DNA of 64,000 bases from Vibrio bivalvicida (GTDB lineage: Bacteria; Pseudomonadota; Gammaproteobacteria; Enterobacterales; Vibrionaceae), in the NCBI RefSeq assembly GCF_001399455.2, contig NZ_LLEI02000021.1, positions 186,001 through 250,000 of the forward strand, in the 5' to 3' direction. The notes below the pieces were generated by a model. It was not told the origin of the DNA and made no database searches. It was given only the letters and a program-made list of their open reading frames with translations. Below, in pieces: positions 55,172 through 64,000 of the stretch. Numbering within the stretch: position 1 is the first letter of the stretch; the number at the start of each line of letters is the position of its first letter. The position numbers were made by a program, and so were the translations under genes.

Positions 55172-55630
55172 ATGAAAATTTGGGTAGATGCGGACGCTTG
55201 TCCTGTAGTTGTACGAGACATCTTGTTTCGCGCTTCTGAGCGAACTGGGGTCGAAGTGACCTTGGTGGCTAACCAGTTTATCCGCACTCCAGCCTCACCA
55301 AAGGTAACCATGCTGCAAGTTCAAGCCGGATTTGATGTGGCTGATAATGAGATAGTAAAACGTTGCCAAACGGGTGACTTGGTGATCACCAGTGATATTC
55401 CGCTTGCGGACGAAATCATCACCAAAGGCGGCCATGCACTGAGCTCGCGCGGTGAGCTGTTTACCAAAGAGAACATCAAATCACGTTTGAATATTCGTGA
55501 CTTTATGGAGACCATGCGTAGCAGCGGTATCCAAACAGGAGGGCCTGCGCCATTAAGTCAGGCTGATCGCCAGCAGTTTGCCAACCATCTTGATAAGTGG
55601 CTGGTACAATGGCAGCGAGCTCAAAAGTAA
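55172..55630 (+). CDS. yaiI: YaiI/YqxD family protein (UPF0178)
   Basis: 152-residue protein with the family start [18 protein letters not shown] and a NYN/PIN-like fold with conserved acidic residues ([21 protein letters not shown]). It also has the family motif [15 protein letters not shown]. Acidic residues suggest a nuclease-like site, but activity is not proven. It is 9 bases before the next LysR gene. Confidence 0.92.
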   Translation: MKIWVDADACPVVVRDILFRASERTGVEVTLVANQFIRTPASPKVTMLQVQAGFDVADNEIVKRCQTGDLVITSDIPLADEIITKGGHALSSRGELFTKENIKSRLNIRDFMETMRSSGIQTGGPAPLSQADRQQFANHLDKWLVQWQRAQK

Positions 55631-55639
55631 GGTTGTAAT

Positions 55640-56599
55640 ATGGCGTTAGTGAATCAACTCTCTCTATTTATCGATGTCGTCCAGCAAGGCTCTTTTACTA
55701 AGGCAGCCGCTCTGCATGATATGGACAACTCCTCTCTCTCAAAACAGATAAAAAAACTAGAGTCTGATTTAGGCGTTCAGCTTCTTAACCGTTCGACGCG
55801 CTCATTCTCACTAACGCCTGCAGGAGAAGAAATTCTCGAACAAGCTCATAACCTTGTGGGGACTTTGACTCACGTTCAATCAATCGCTGACTCTTATCAT
55901 GCTCAGCCTAAAGGGCGAATTAGAGTGACTGCTCCGTACCATGTGGGTCAAAACTATCTTCGCCCAGTGATCAGTCAGTTTATGCAGGCGTATCCAGATG
56001 TTGAGATTGAACTGCTACTGGATGATAAACGTTCAGATATAATTTCTGACCACTTTGACGTCGCTTTTCGTTTAGGGCGCTTAGATGATTCGAGCTTAAT
56101 TGCGAAAAAGATTGCTGATATTAGGGCGGTGGTCCTTGCTTCACACAGTTTTATCGAAAAGTATGGAGAGCCGTTAACCCCTGAAGAGCTAGTGAAGCTT
56201 CCTTCTGTGGTGTACAGCAACCGCTCCTTGACTGTCGATACAATGAGACTTAGCGAGCAACCAAACTCCAGTAATATCATCAACTACAAGATGAGAGGCA
56301 AGCTCAAAGTGAATGATGTCCCGACATTGATTGCATCGGTACAAGACGGGCTGGGCTATGTAACACTCTCTTCTTCCAATCTAAATTGCTCTATCGAAGC
56401 GTTAGGGCTTAAGCCACTTCTTACTGATTACACCCTATGCAATCAAGGCTTAGCACTGTATGCACTCTACCCACATCGCAAACAGACTGCACTGGTAAGA
56501 GAGTTTATTGCTGCGGTACAACAACACATTGGTACCCCTCCCATTTGGGAGCAGCACGTACCGAATTTTGACAATCTCTATCGAGCTAAAAAACTCTAG
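55640..56599 (+). CDS. LysR family transcriptional regulator
   Basis: 319-residue LysR protein with DNA-binding helices (GSFTKAAALHDMDNSSLSKQIKKLESDLGVQLLNRSTRSFSL) and an effector domain (RIRVTAPYHVGQNYLRPVISQF). It follows yaiI by 9 bases, so they share a transcript or the spacing is accidental. The target is unknown. Confidence 0.9.
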   Translation: MALVNQLSLFIDVVQQGSFTKAAALHDMDNSSLSKQIKKLESDLGVQLLNRSTRSFSLTPAGEEILEQAHNLVGTLTHVQSIADSYHAQPKGRIRVTAPYHVGQNYLRPVISQFMQAYPDVEIELLLDDKRSDIISDHFDVAFRLGRLDDSSLIAKKIADIRAVVLASHSFIEKYGEPLTPEELVKLPSVVYSNRSLTVDTMRLSEQPNSSNIINYKMRGKLKVNDVPTLIASVQDGLGYVTLSSSNLNCSIEALGLKPLLTDYTLCNQGLALYALYPHRKQTALVREFIAAVQQHIGTPPIWEQHVPNFDNLYRAKKL

Positions 56600-56763
56600 A
56601 TGCAACGAATGCTAACAGTGACAGGACGCTCATAACAGAGAAACAGATGAAGGATTAGGCAGGGACGTTTATTTTAAGTAAGTGCACAAGCGCACACTTC
56701 ATTGAGTTATTCGTTGCTATGGTTAAAAAATGTACAGTTATTTTTTGCCATGGAGGACCACAT

Positions 56764-57003
56764 ATGCTCGGTGAAGACCACTCTCTAATTAAAGAATTTC
56801 CTCAATACAGAGATGCCATTCTCGCGCTTGTAGAAACCAATGATGACTTTGCTCGGATGATGAGAAACTACAACTCTTTGGATAAAGAAATTCGAACACT
56901 TGAATTACGCGACTCTCCAATTAGTGATGGGGAAATGCATCAAATGAAACATGACCGGGCAGAGATGAAAGATGCTTTACATAGCTGGGCTAAAGCATTT
57001 TAG
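56764..57003 (+). CDS. ydcH: YdcH family protein (DUF465)
   Basis: 79-residue helical protein in the DUF465 family (LIKEFPQYRDAILALVETNDDFARMM, then NSLDKEIRTLE and a basic helix). GGAGG 7 bases upstream fixes the ATG; an in-frame ATG 15 codons earlier is not supported. The function of this family is unknown. A terminator follows. Confidence 0.88.
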   Translation: MLGEDHSLIKEFPQYRDAILALVETNDDFARMMRNYNSLDKEIRTLELRDSPISDGEMHQMKHDRAEMKDALHSWAKAF

Positions 57004-57035
57004 TCAGCATACTTCGATTCACAATCGCATTTCAT

Positions 57036-57057
57036 AAAAGCGTCACTCGGCGCTTTT
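57036..57057 (+). terminator. Terminator after ydcH
   Basis: 7-bp stem AAAAGCG / CGCTTTT with an 8-base loop and a following T run. Confidence 0.8.
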
Positions 57058-57071
57058 TTCTTTATGTTCAA

Positions 57072-57245
57072 TTAATTAGATGGAAATAAATCAATTTTTT
57101 GCATGGGCAATCCGTGTGATGCGCTCCAATTCGTGAGTTTTTCCTCTACGCTGTAAACCAGTACCTCCCCCTTTTCCGCTGAATAACGGGCAAGCTTATA
57201 TTCTGAATCTGAGCGTCTTACAAAGTGAGACTCAAAAAATGATTG
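57072..57245 (-). pseudogene. Possible remnant or non-ATG small gene
   Basis: A minus-strand stretch of 57 codons lies between stops with no ATG near its beginning. The reading is clearly protein-like: SDSEYKLARYSAEKGEVLVY, then a polar stretch ending in ...QKIDLFPSN. It may be the C-terminal part of a lost gene. The rest of the ydcH-collagenase gap shows only the collagenase promoter region. Confidence 0.35.
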
Positions 57246-57365
57246 TTAATGATTTGTTTCAAAGTAAAAAGTTTCGGGTCTAGATTAGTGAGTGATTTCG
57301 CAACATGCGAGAGCCGATAACGGTGATGCCGTTTGTATAAAATATTCAAAGGTAGAAGGGCGAAG

Positions 57366-59825
57366 ATGGAACTTAATAAACTAACAATTGCAGTGGCAGG
57401 TGTTTTATTTTCTGTGAATGTGTATGCGGTGAGTGAGCCGCTACCTCAATTTGTCGACCGAAGCACTCTTCACGACCATGAACATCATGGGGTTGAAGAT
57501 CACGAACCAGACAACGCACCGAAAAAAACGCTAATTCAAAAAACAGAACCAACGTTGAAGATGTTTTCTGCTGCTAAAGATGAAGCAGCGGTAACATGTG
57601 ATGTAGAGACATTTGCCACCTCAAATAGTACGGCACTTATTTCTGCGATTACAACGCAAGGAGCAAGTTGCGTAAACAAGCTTTTTTCAGCAGAAAGTCG
57701 TGTTCAAGAGACTGCGTTTGAGTCTAGAAACATGTTCAATGTCGCCAAACATACGGTGAATGCTGCAAAAGCGTATCAGGGTGGTGGGAGTGATGAGTTA
57801 GAGGCGTTATTTCTCTTCCTGCGCGCAGGTTACTACGCTGAATTTTATAACGACAAGGTCAGCTTCCTACCTTCAGTCACACCAGCAGTGAAAGATGCGG
57901 TTGATGCCTTTGTAAACAATGCAAACTTCTATGAAAGTAGTGATGCTCACGGCAGAGTATTACGTGAAGTGATTACTACGATGGACAGCGCAAGTCTTGA
58001 GCATGCCTATCTTGACGTGGTCACTCAATGGTTGAACCGCTGGAATGCAGACTATGCACAGCATTGGTATATGCGTGATGCAGTCAATGGCGTTTTCTCA
58101 GTTCTTTTCGGTGGCCAATGGAATGACCAATATGTTCAAGCGATTGGATCGCAGACCGCTTTGGTCGATGCACTGGCGAAAATGGCACTGAATCGAGACT
58201 CCATTGCACGAGCCGATGAGTTTATGACCGCTAATGCGGGACGTGAGATGGCAAGGTTGCTTAAGTACAGTGGTACGGCGATTGAAGCTAAGGTGAAAGC
58301 TAAGGTCACTGAAGTTTTCAGTCAATACGAGATGTATGGCTATGGAGATACAGTTTGGTTAGCAACGGCTGATACGGCCTCTTATCATTCTGATTGTTCA
58401 CAATTTGGTATCTGTAATTTTGAGCAGCAACTGAAATCACAAGTCTTGGCGCAAAACTACACTTGTAGTCCAACCGTTCGTATTCTCTCGCAAAATATGA
58501 CTCAGGCTCAACACCAAGCTGCTTGTGACAAAATGGGTTTTGAAGAAGGCTATTTCCATACGCGTTTAGAAACAGGCAACCAACCCGTCGCTGACGACCA
58601 CAATACCCAATTGCAAGTGAACATTTTTGATAGCAGCGATGACTATGGAAAATATGCTGGTCCAATCTTTGATATTAATACCGATAATGGTGGCATGTAT
58701 CTAGAAGGTGACCCGTCTAAGCCGGGAAATATTCCCAATTTCATTGCCTATGAAGCATCTTATGCCAACCCAGATCATTTCGTTTGGAATCTTGAGCACG
58801 AATATGTCCATTATTTAGATGGCCGATTCGATATGTATGGCGATTTTAGTCATCCAACTGAAAAGGTTGTGTGGTGGAGTGAAGGTGTTGCCGAGTATGT
58901 TGCTAATGAAGACAACAACCCTAAAGCAATAGAGACAATTAAAGATGGTTCTACGTACACCCTTAGTGAAATCTTCGAAACCACTTACGATGGCTTTGAC
59001 GTAGATCGAATTTATCGTTGGGGGTATCTAGCAGTGCGATTTATGTTTGAGCGTCATATGGATGAAGTTAATCGTATGTTGGTCGAAACGCGCAGCGGAA
59101 ACTGGTCGCAATATAAAGTGATCATCAGTCAGTGGGCAACTCAGTATCAGCCTGAGTTCGAACAATGGCAACAACAATTGGTCAGTGGTGGTACAGAATC
59201 ACCGACCGCTGTAATCAACGTAAGTAGCGAGGGTAAAGTTGGTGAATCCATATCATTCAGTAGTGCAGGTAGCTCAGACGAAGACGGTCAAATCACAAAA
59301 TACCTCTGGGACTTCGGTGATGGCTCGACAAGTTCAGAGGCCAATCCGTCGCACCAGTTCAGTAGCGAGGGTAGTTTTACGGTCCGCTTAACGGTGACCG
59401 ACAACGATGGCAATACAGGGACGACGTCCACTTCGATTGCTATATCACAACAAGGAGGCAACCCGTCTCTACCCACTGATTGTGAAGTCCAAAACAAAGT
59501 GTCTGGTGGACGTTTAGTCGCTGGTGAGCCTGTATGTCTCGCTAATCAGTCAGTGATTTGGTTGAGTATCGAGGGGGTCAACCAGCATCAGTCTATGGCA
59601 ATCACTTCAGGTAATGGTACAGGTGATCTCAAGCTGGAATACAGTAACTTTGGCTGGCCGAATGATGAAGGGTCTAACCTGCATGGCTGGTCAGACAATG
59701 AAGGCAATGGTGAATGTATTACTATCGCGGGCCAAGCTAACTATTGGGGCTATTTGAAAGTCTCGGGCACTTTTGAAAACGCGGCAATAGTGGTCGATTT
59801 CGACACTTCGAAATGCCGTCAGTAG
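57366..59825 (+). CDS. Microbial collagenase, M9 family
   Basis: Secreted collagenase of 819 residues. Signal peptide 1-20 (ending NVYAV). An M9 N-terminal activator domain with helical repeats (about 75-340) leads to the catalytic domain, with zinc motif HEYVH (His478, Glu479, His482) and a Glu about 30 residues on (WWSEGVAEYVAN). A PKD domain (about 620-700, YLWDFGDGSTSSEANPSHQF) and a C-terminal PPC-like domain (about 710-819, Cys-rich) help bind collagen. ATG chosen with GAAGGGCGAAG upstream. Confidence 0.93.
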   Translation: MELNKLTIAVAGVLFSVNVYAVSEPLPQFVDRSTLHDHEHHGVEDHEPDNAPKKTLIQKTEPTLKMFSAAKDEAAVTCDVETFATSNSTALISAITTQGASCVNKLFSAESRVQETAFESRNMFNVAKHTVNAAKAYQGGGSDELEALFLFLRAGYYAEFYNDKVSFLPSVTPAVKDAVDAFVNNANFYESSDAHGRVLREVITTMDSASLEHAYLDVVTQWLNRWNADYAQHWYMRDAVNGVFSVLFGGQWNDQYVQAIGSQTALVDALAKMALNRDSIARADEFMTANAGREMARLLKYSGTAIEAKVKAKVTEVFSQYEMYGYGDTVWLATADTASYHSDCSQFGICNFEQQLKSQVLAQNYTCSPTVRILSQNMTQAQHQAACDKMGFEEGYFHTRLETGNQPVADDHNTQLQVNIFDSSDDYGKYAGPIFDINTDNGGMYLEGDPSKPGNIPNFIAYEASYANPDHFVWNLEHEYVHYLDGRFDMYGDFSHPTEKVVWWSEGVAEYVANEDNNPKAIETIKDGSTYTLSEIFETTYDGFDVDRIYRWGYLAVRFMFERHMDEVNRMLVETRSGNWSQYKVIISQWATQYQPEFEQWQQQLVSGGTESPTAVINVSSEGKVGESISFSSAGSSDEDGQITKYLWDFGDGSTSSEANPSHQFSSEGSFTVRLTVTDNDGNTGTTSTSIAISQQGGNPSLPTDCEVQNKVSGGRLVAGEPVCLANQSVIWLSIEGVNQHQSMAITSGNGTGDLKLEYSNFGWPNDEGSNLHGWSDNEGNGECITIAGQANYWGYLKVSGTFENAAIVVDFDTSKCRQ

Positions 59826-59836
59826 TTCTCTCAGAC

Positions 59837-59866
59837 AAAAAAGCTCAGCATCCGCTGAGCTTTTTT
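59837..59866. terminator. Bidirectional rho-independent terminator
   Basis: 13-bp perfect stem AAAAAAGCTCAGC / GCTGAGCTTTTTT with a 4-base loop, right after the collagenase gene and convergent with the sugar-isomerase operon. Confidence 0.92.
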
Positions 59867-59945
59867 AGTTTTACATATTCAGTATTTAAGCAACGTAACT
59901 TAGTTTAAGACCACACCGCCATTTTCAAACGTTATCGTCACTTAG

Positions 59946-60962
59946 TTATGATTTTTGCTTAATTCGATCTAGATTGAATTCAGTTACTTCGTATGCTTTT
60001 TGTGCCACACAGTAAGCATCTGGGTAGGCGTTGGGCTCATCGACTTCTGGTATCCAGAACTTACGCCGAGTAAGGCGTAAACCTTGGTCAAATGCACCTA
60101 CAGCATTAAAAATCTCGACAGCAACGGGGCCCTGATAGTGTTCCAAAATCGGGGTAAACATAGCGTCCCAAGGAAGCCAGCAGTGCTGAAGGTCACCTCT
60201 GTCGGGTGGTGAGGCTTGTGCGTAGTGCAGCCTGTGCTGATTAGCTAAATACTGCACTTGCTGTTTAAATACTTCTGGCCCATCACCATCGAGGACTTCT
60301 TGAGCGCTATCGATAACGACACCAACGGTGGGGTCAGCTATACCGTCTAAGAACTTGATCAACTGAGTTAGTTTATTTGGTCCGGGTGTTTCCCAATGGC
60401 TAATGGGTTCAATGGCAAGTTTTACTCCTCTTTCTTTTGCGTACTGGCCAAGTTGATGAAAGCTTTGTTGGGCAGTTAAGTAGCGCTGGTCGAGTGTATT
60501 TTGCAGGTCATCACTCCACACTGGCTCACCATTAGGCGCATTGTACACGAAGCCACCATAAGGGATTACCATCGGGCCCATCATGATCTCTCCCCCCATC
60601 GCTGCAGTAATATCGATTCTAGATTTGAGATATTCGATACCAGCCTGACGAATGTTTGGGTCTGACGAGCTAGGATCGCAATCAGTGGTGGCGCCCACAT
60701 TGGTGGCGAACTTGATATGACCGAGCCCCTCATCATCTAAGCGCTGCTTAAAACGGGTGTAAGCTGCCAGTTCTTTGGTATAGGTTGGAAAAGCATAAAC
60801 GGTAGCGTCTTCTCGACCTGGATGAATTTCAAATCCGGTATAGCCCATATTGGCTAGGTGGCGAATATGAATCATCGCTTGGTCTAGGAAGGTCTCATCT
60901 TCGATTGGAAAATTGGAATCGAACATGAAAAAGCTAAAGTACAACTCTGTCTGCTGTGACAT
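59946..60962 (-). CDS. Sugar phosphate isomerase/epimerase-like TIM-barrel protein
   Basis: 338-residue protein of the xylose-isomerase-like TIM-barrel superfamily. Metal-site residues are suggested by GFEIHPGRED, LAIEPISHWE (Glu), VGVVIDSAQE (Asp) and PVAVEIFNA (Glu). GGAGTGAAAACT precedes the ATG; an in-frame GTG is 3 codons earlier. It follows the IolE-like gene by 29 bases. It probably isomerises or epimerises a ketose or inosose; the exact substrate is unknown. Confidence 0.82.
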   Translation of the reverse strand: MSQQTELYFSFFMFDSNFPIEDETFLDQAMIHIRHLANMGYTGFEIHPGREDATVYAFPTYTKELAAYTRFKQRLDDEGLGHIKFATNVGATTDCDPSSSDPNIRQAGIEYLKSRIDITAAMGGEIMMGPMVIPYGGFVYNAPNGEPVWSDDLQNTLDQRYLTAQQSFHQLGQYAKERGVKLAIEPISHWETPGPNKLTQLIKFLDGIADPTVGVVIDSAQEVLDGDGPEVFKQQVQYLANQHRLHYAQASPPDRGDLQHCWLPWDAMFTPILEHYQGPVAVEIFNAVGAFDQGLRLTRRKFWIPEVDEPNAYPDAYCVAQKAYEVTEFNLDRIKQKS

Positions 60963-60991
60963 AGTTTTCACTCCATAATATCGAGGTCAGA

Positions 60992-61909
60992 TTACTGTCC
61001 GGTAATCTCTTTCAGGTACTTACGAGCCATTTGTGCATACAAAAGCGGTGTTGCTTTGGCGGGGTCTTGTTCGGCTTCTACTATTAGCCAGCCAGCGTAG
61101 TTCTTGTCTGCAAGCGCTTGGAAAATCGCTTCAAAATCTATGCAGCCCGCAGGATCGCCTGGCACAGTGAATACGCCTTGAAGTATCGACTCTTTGAACG
61201 ACAACTTGTTGGCTAAGCAGTATTCCATCACGTCTTGGCGGATATTTTTCAAATGTATATGGCGAATTCGGTCACCATAAAGCTTGATGAATTCAAGGTT
61301 GTCTCCACCCGCGAAATGCAAATGGCCGGTATCTAAGCACAGATTCACTAGGTTTGGGTCGGTCATCTCCGCCAAGCGCGCAATCTGTGGCATAGTCATC
61401 ACACCTGTGCCCATATGGTGGTGATAACACATGGTGATACCTTGTTTATTGGCCTTGTGTCCGAGTTCGTTCAATCCGTCTGCGAGTTGCTTCCACTGAT
61501 CTTCGTTGAAGTCTGGTGCGTTAGGCACCAGTGCAATAGGCTGCTGGTGTGATGAGTGCCCAAGCTCCGCCAACACCATATCGCCGCTCTTCATCGCTTG
61601 GATGAATTTGATTTCATCTTCAAAGTTGCTGACCGTTTTTTGGTGCATGTCTTTGATGGTGAAATAGGTGCTGACCCAAGGCTCGGACATTTGAAGGCCG
61701 CGCATGTCTAGCTCATGTTTCAACACCGTAGGATCGGAAGGGTATTTGTGTCCGCGACTGCAGCCACAGAATCCAGCAAGTGCCATTTCACTAACGATCT
61801 GCCCAAAGGGAATACCGATATCAATATCAGGGAAGTCGTCGTTAACCCACCCAGTTGGAGTGATACCGAATTTGATACTTCCTTCTGGAAACATTGTTTG
61901 TCTACTCAT
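60992..61909 (-). CDS. IolE-like inosose dehydratase/isomerase TIM-barrel protein
   Basis: 305-residue TIM-barrel protein. The opening GITPTGWVNDDFPDID and EMALAGFCGCSRGHKYPSDP strongly resemble IolE (inosose dehydratase). Metal-site residues are in CLDTGHLHFAGG (Asp, His) and WLIVEAEQDPAK (Glu). No other classic iol genes (iolG, iolB, iolD) are in view. AGAGGAAAAA precedes the ATG. Its operon with a GMC oxidoreductase suggests oxidation of an inositol or sugar followed by dehydration or isomerisation. Confidence 0.78.
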   Translation of the reverse strand: MSRQTMFPEGSIKFGITPTGWVNDDFPDIDIGIPFGQIVSEMALAGFCGCSRGHKYPSDPTVLKHELDMRGLQMSEPWVSTYFTIKDMHQKTVSNFEDEIKFIQAMKSGDMVLAELGHSSHQQPIALVPNAPDFNEDQWKQLADGLNELGHKANKQGITMCYHHHMGTGVMTMPQIARLAEMTDPNLVNLCLDTGHLHFAGGDNLEFIKLYGDRIRHIHLKNIRQDVMEYCLANKLSFKESILQGVFTVPGDPAGCIDFEAIFQALADKNYAGWLIVEAEQDPAKATPLLYAQMARKYLKEITGQ

Positions 61910-61970
61910 TTTATTTTTCCTCTAGCCAATTGAGATCGTGGTTACCAAGCAATACTTCTTCGATTATGCG

Positions 61971-62483
61971 TTACTCGAAGTTAAAGCTTGGCTTGTAAGC
62001 CCATCTGTTATCGAAATTAATATTGGGTGGACTTTGCCAAGAGCCATATCCCGGCCCTTTGGCTCCGGATGGATTGGCACCTATGGCGAGCCATAGTAAA
62101 CCTTCCATGTATGAAGAGGGGCTGACAAAAAAAGTCCGGTCTTGCTCGCTTTTTCCATAAGCTTCTCGCCATGTATTCGGCAACTGATACCAAGTACCTG
62201 TATACCAAAGTTTGATAATGTTACGCGCGACGGGACCAAGCTTAGGATCACCAAGGATGTTTTTTCTTACCGCGTCGTTGAAGTCGGCTTCTGTATTGGT
62301 TGATTGGTGTATTTTTTCAAACGTCTCTAGCAGGTGTTTAGTGATGTCAGAGCCAGCAATAGTTTGCAAAGTGTGAAGATAATCTTCTACCTGCCCAGTG
62401 CCATTGAGTGTAAAGGCATTAAAATCAGTTAACGCCCCTGATAACTCAGTAAACAGAATAATTTGCTTGGTAGTTAAGCTCAT
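61971..62483 (-). CDS. Sugar/sorbitol dehydrogenase small subunit (FAD-SLDH-like)
   Basis: 170-residue protein resembling the small subunit of membrane-bound FAD sugar dehydrogenases (FAD-SLDH family): the C-terminal part with NIIKLWYTGTWYQLPNTWRE and PSGAKGPGYGSWQSPP is typical. It has no visible Tat or Sec signal; in known systems this subunit supports folding and export of the large GMC-type subunit. It overlaps the ferritin-like gene by 4 bases. Confidence 0.75.
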   Translation of the reverse strand: MSLTTKQIILFTELSGALTDFNAFTLNGTGQVEDYLHTLQTIAGSDITKHLLETFEKIHQSTNTEADFNDAVRKNILGDPKLGPVARNIIKLWYTGTWYQLPNTWREAYGKSEQDRTFFVSPSSYMEGLLWLAIGANPSGAKGPGYGSWQSPPNINFDNRWAYKPSFNFE

Positions 62484-63616
62484 GAGACGGCCTCTTTAAC
62501 ATTGGTTTTCATACTGATGTTTTCCGCAGGAGTAAGGCTCATTTCAAACGTTGGTGCGCCGTTAAAGTGCGTGTGTCCTGGGATTGGGTTTCGAATCAAT
62601 TGGGTGGCGTGTTCTTTGAGCCTGAACATGTCGCAAACCGCGCCTAGTAGAAGTGATTGTTCAGAGTTGAACGCTCTGGTTACTAAGACTAAAAACTCTT
62701 GGTAGTTTTGGTTAAATTGTTGAGCGGCCTGATGAAGTTCAGATGTTTGAGGGAAATCGGTCATTTTGGGGTTGCTTTTAACCGGGTATACCTTGTCATA
62801 GTCGACGTTAAATGCCTCTCCCGTTGGTTTTCCAGGTTGGTCTCCGGGTTGATAATACTGCCCTAGCTTTAGCTGCTCAAAGCGGTAGTAGTGGGAGATT
62901 TCCCCCTCTGAGTCAAAAATAGATCCGCCGTGACCTTCTCCCTGCTCTTTTATCAATTCGAGAGCTTGATGCGCAGATGCCAGGTCAACGACTTCTATGA
63001 CTTCACCGCCACCAGAGTAGTAATACTGATTGGAAACTTGCACAACTGGGTCACCAGTAAATATGGTGCTGTTTGTTTGCTGGGCTTGGGCTTCAAGGAA
63101 GTCGATGCCTTCCAAAATAGCATCGTAGAAATCGCCAATACTGTAGAAGCGATAGCTAGGTACTTCGGGGGGAGTAATCGCTTTCAAATTGAACTTACTG
63201 ATGTTCTCGCATTGGCAGCAACCCTTGAGATGGGAAGTGTCGGCTATATCAGCCGGGCGTTTTGAAGGGCGCTCTATATTAAGAAATGTTTCTAGCGTTT
63301 CAGGTGAGAACTTAGCAATAGACACTTGAAAGTCATCTTCTCCATCTGGCAGATAAGTGGGAAAGTCAGGTACAAAGCCTTGTTCGGTTAAATTGGGTCT
63401 TTTCCCAACCGCATTGAGCACATTCGCAGCCAGAGTCATATGCAGCATCTCTTCAACCAGTACAGCGCGAATTGTCGCAGTTGCTTCGATGTTCGTATTT
63501 GGATAAATGCTATACAAAGCGGTTAAATACGGCGGTATGGTTGCGTGTTCAAGTTGAATGGCAGCTTCTAGCATCGCGTGAAGATCGTCTATGGTATTGA
63601 TAATGCGCTTATTCAT
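62480..63616 (-). CDS. Ferritin-like domain protein (VioB/iminophenyl-pyruvate-synthase-type domain)
   Basis: 378-residue protein. Residues about 8-180 carry a ferritin-like four-helix segment with carboxylate/His residues EAAIQLEHATIPPYL and VEEMLHMTLAANVLNAVG, the pattern of the family seen in the N-terminus of VioB and RebD. The rest is less clear. Start MNKRIINT chosen with AAGGA 8 bases upstream. It sits between a GMC oxidoreductase and a small dehydrogenase subunit. A metal-dependent oxidase role is possible; the substrate is unknown. Confidence 0.72.
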   Translation of the reverse strand: MNKRIINTIDDLHAMLEAAIQLEHATIPPYLTALYSIYPNTNIEATATIRAVLVEEMLHMTLAANVLNAVGKRPNLTEQGFVPDFPTYLPDGEDDFQVSIAKFSPETLETFLNIERPSKRPADIADTSHLKGCCQCENISKFNLKAITPPEVPSYRFYSIGDFYDAILEGIDFLEAQAQQTNSTIFTGDPVVQVSNQYYYSGGGEVIEVVDLASAHQALELIKEQGEGHGGSIFDSEGEISHYYRFEQLKLGQYYQPGDQPGKPTGEAFNVDYDKVYPVKSNPKMTDFPQTSELHQAAQQFNQNYQEFLVLVTRAFNSEQSLLLGAVCDMFRLKEHATQLIRNPIPGHTHFNGAPTFEMSLTPAENISMKTNVKEAVS

Positions 63617-64000
63617 AACAACCATCCTTAGTCAGTTGGAATTCTGAATCTGAGACAATGTCAATGTTGTATTGGCTTAGTTGGCCGATGATATGCTCGG
63701 TGGTTTTGTAGCAGAGGGCGGCGAGTGTTAGCGTAGTATTGGAGGTGCCAATACTAGGCATACTGCCTGAGCCTATAAGATAGAGGTTGTTGTGATCCCA
63801 TGACTTTTGGTTTGCATCAACGACAGAATTTGTCGAATCTGTGCCCATTATATGTGTGCCAGAGAAATGGTTGCCTCCTCTGAAGTAGTAATCTTCACCT
63901 TGATAGTTGAAGTAGCCGTAGTCCAATGGAGAGTAGCTAGAGTAGTCTTCGGCTCCCAAACGTTGAAAGAATACCTTTGAGGTCTGCCTAGCGTAAGCAA
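63609..64000 (-). CDS. GMC oxidoreductase, C-terminal part (runs off the window)
   Basis: The frame is open to the right edge. The visible 130 residues show the GMC C-terminal domain: HFSGTHIMG (the HxxGTxxMG catalytic-His region), then NLYLIGSGSMPSIGTSNTTLTLAAL, which matches the FAD-binding end of glucose/choline-type oxidoreductases. It should be the flavin subunit of the dehydrogenase whose small subunit is encoded downstream. It overlaps the next gene by 8 bases. Substrate unknown. Confidence 0.88.
   Translation of the reverse strand, partial: AYARQTSKVFFQRLGAEDYSSYSPLDYGYFNYQGEDYYFRGGNHFSGTHIMGTDSTNSVVDANQKSWDHNNLYLIGSGSMPSIGTSNTTLTLAALCYKTTEHIIGQLSQYNIDIVSDSEFQLTKDGCYE

Noticed and set aside
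1..64000. CRISPR arrays, integrases, transposases, integron attC sites, tRNA and rRNA genes
   Set aside because: No direct-repeat/spacer structure, transposase motif or clover-leaf was seen on either strand; the tandem heptamers lack spacers.

Overview
The window looks like chromosome of a marine Vibrio. Supporting genes include a HapA-type M4 metalloprotease, a secreted M9 collagenase, a GH19-like chitinase with carbohydrate-binding modules, NhaD, and the maoP/hdfR divergent pair. No rRNA, tRNA, CRISPR, prophage or intact insertion sequence was seen.

Layout. Positions 1-3236 hold the end of a hybrid sensor kinase, a chemoreceptor and an orphan periplasmic solute-binding protein. Positions 3317-10739 are a purine-oxidation block (guaD, xdhC, xdhB, xdhA) with a GntR/FCD regulator; two perfect TGACC-N4-GGTCA palindromes precede xdhA. 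Positions 11296-21204 carry hapA, a small NTPase, a lipid-type hydroxylase plus DUF2804 pair facing an AraC regulator, a YaiL-like protein, a cold-shock protein and the chitinase.

Positions 21602-39652 are a complete aryl polyene (APE) cluster. Seventeen tightly overlapping minus-strand genes run in the order apeC-D-E-F-G-H-I-J-(ammonia lyase)-K-L-M-N-O-P-Q-R. apeA, apeB and a flavoenzyme with phenolic-halogenase motifs diverge on the plus strand. A perfect 8-bp inverted repeat lies in the 87-bp divergent promoter. The gene set implies this scheme: the ammonia lyase makes an aryl acid, ApeH loads it on the carrier proteins ApeE/ApeF, ApeO/ApeC/ApeR with ApeQ and ApeI/ApeP build the polyene, ApeB and the flavoenzyme decorate the ring, and ApeD/J/K/L/M/N attach and export it to the outer membrane.

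Positions 39777-57003 are mixed housekeeping and accessory genes: maoP/hdfR, an Ada-AlkA fusion with ogt, nhaD, a YjiH/YjiG pair with an M20 peptidase, a Nal1-like serine protease followed by a small protein resembling the protease's own N-terminal domain, a DAACS symporter, a LysE remnant, an MFS exporter and two LysR regulators, and small conserved proteins. Positions 57366-59825 encode the collagenase. Positions 59946-64000 are an operon, running off the end, with a GMC oxidoreductase, a ferritin-like protein, a sorbitol-dehydrogenase-type small subunit, an IolE-like protein and a second TIM-barrel isomerase.

The points most worth follow-up are the APE cluster's ammonia lyase and halogenase-like enzyme, the GMC/ferritin-like/small-subunit operon, the protease with a stand-alone prodomain-like partner, and the palindromes in the xdh and ape promoters. 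All functional statements come from reading motifs and gene order; no database search was run.
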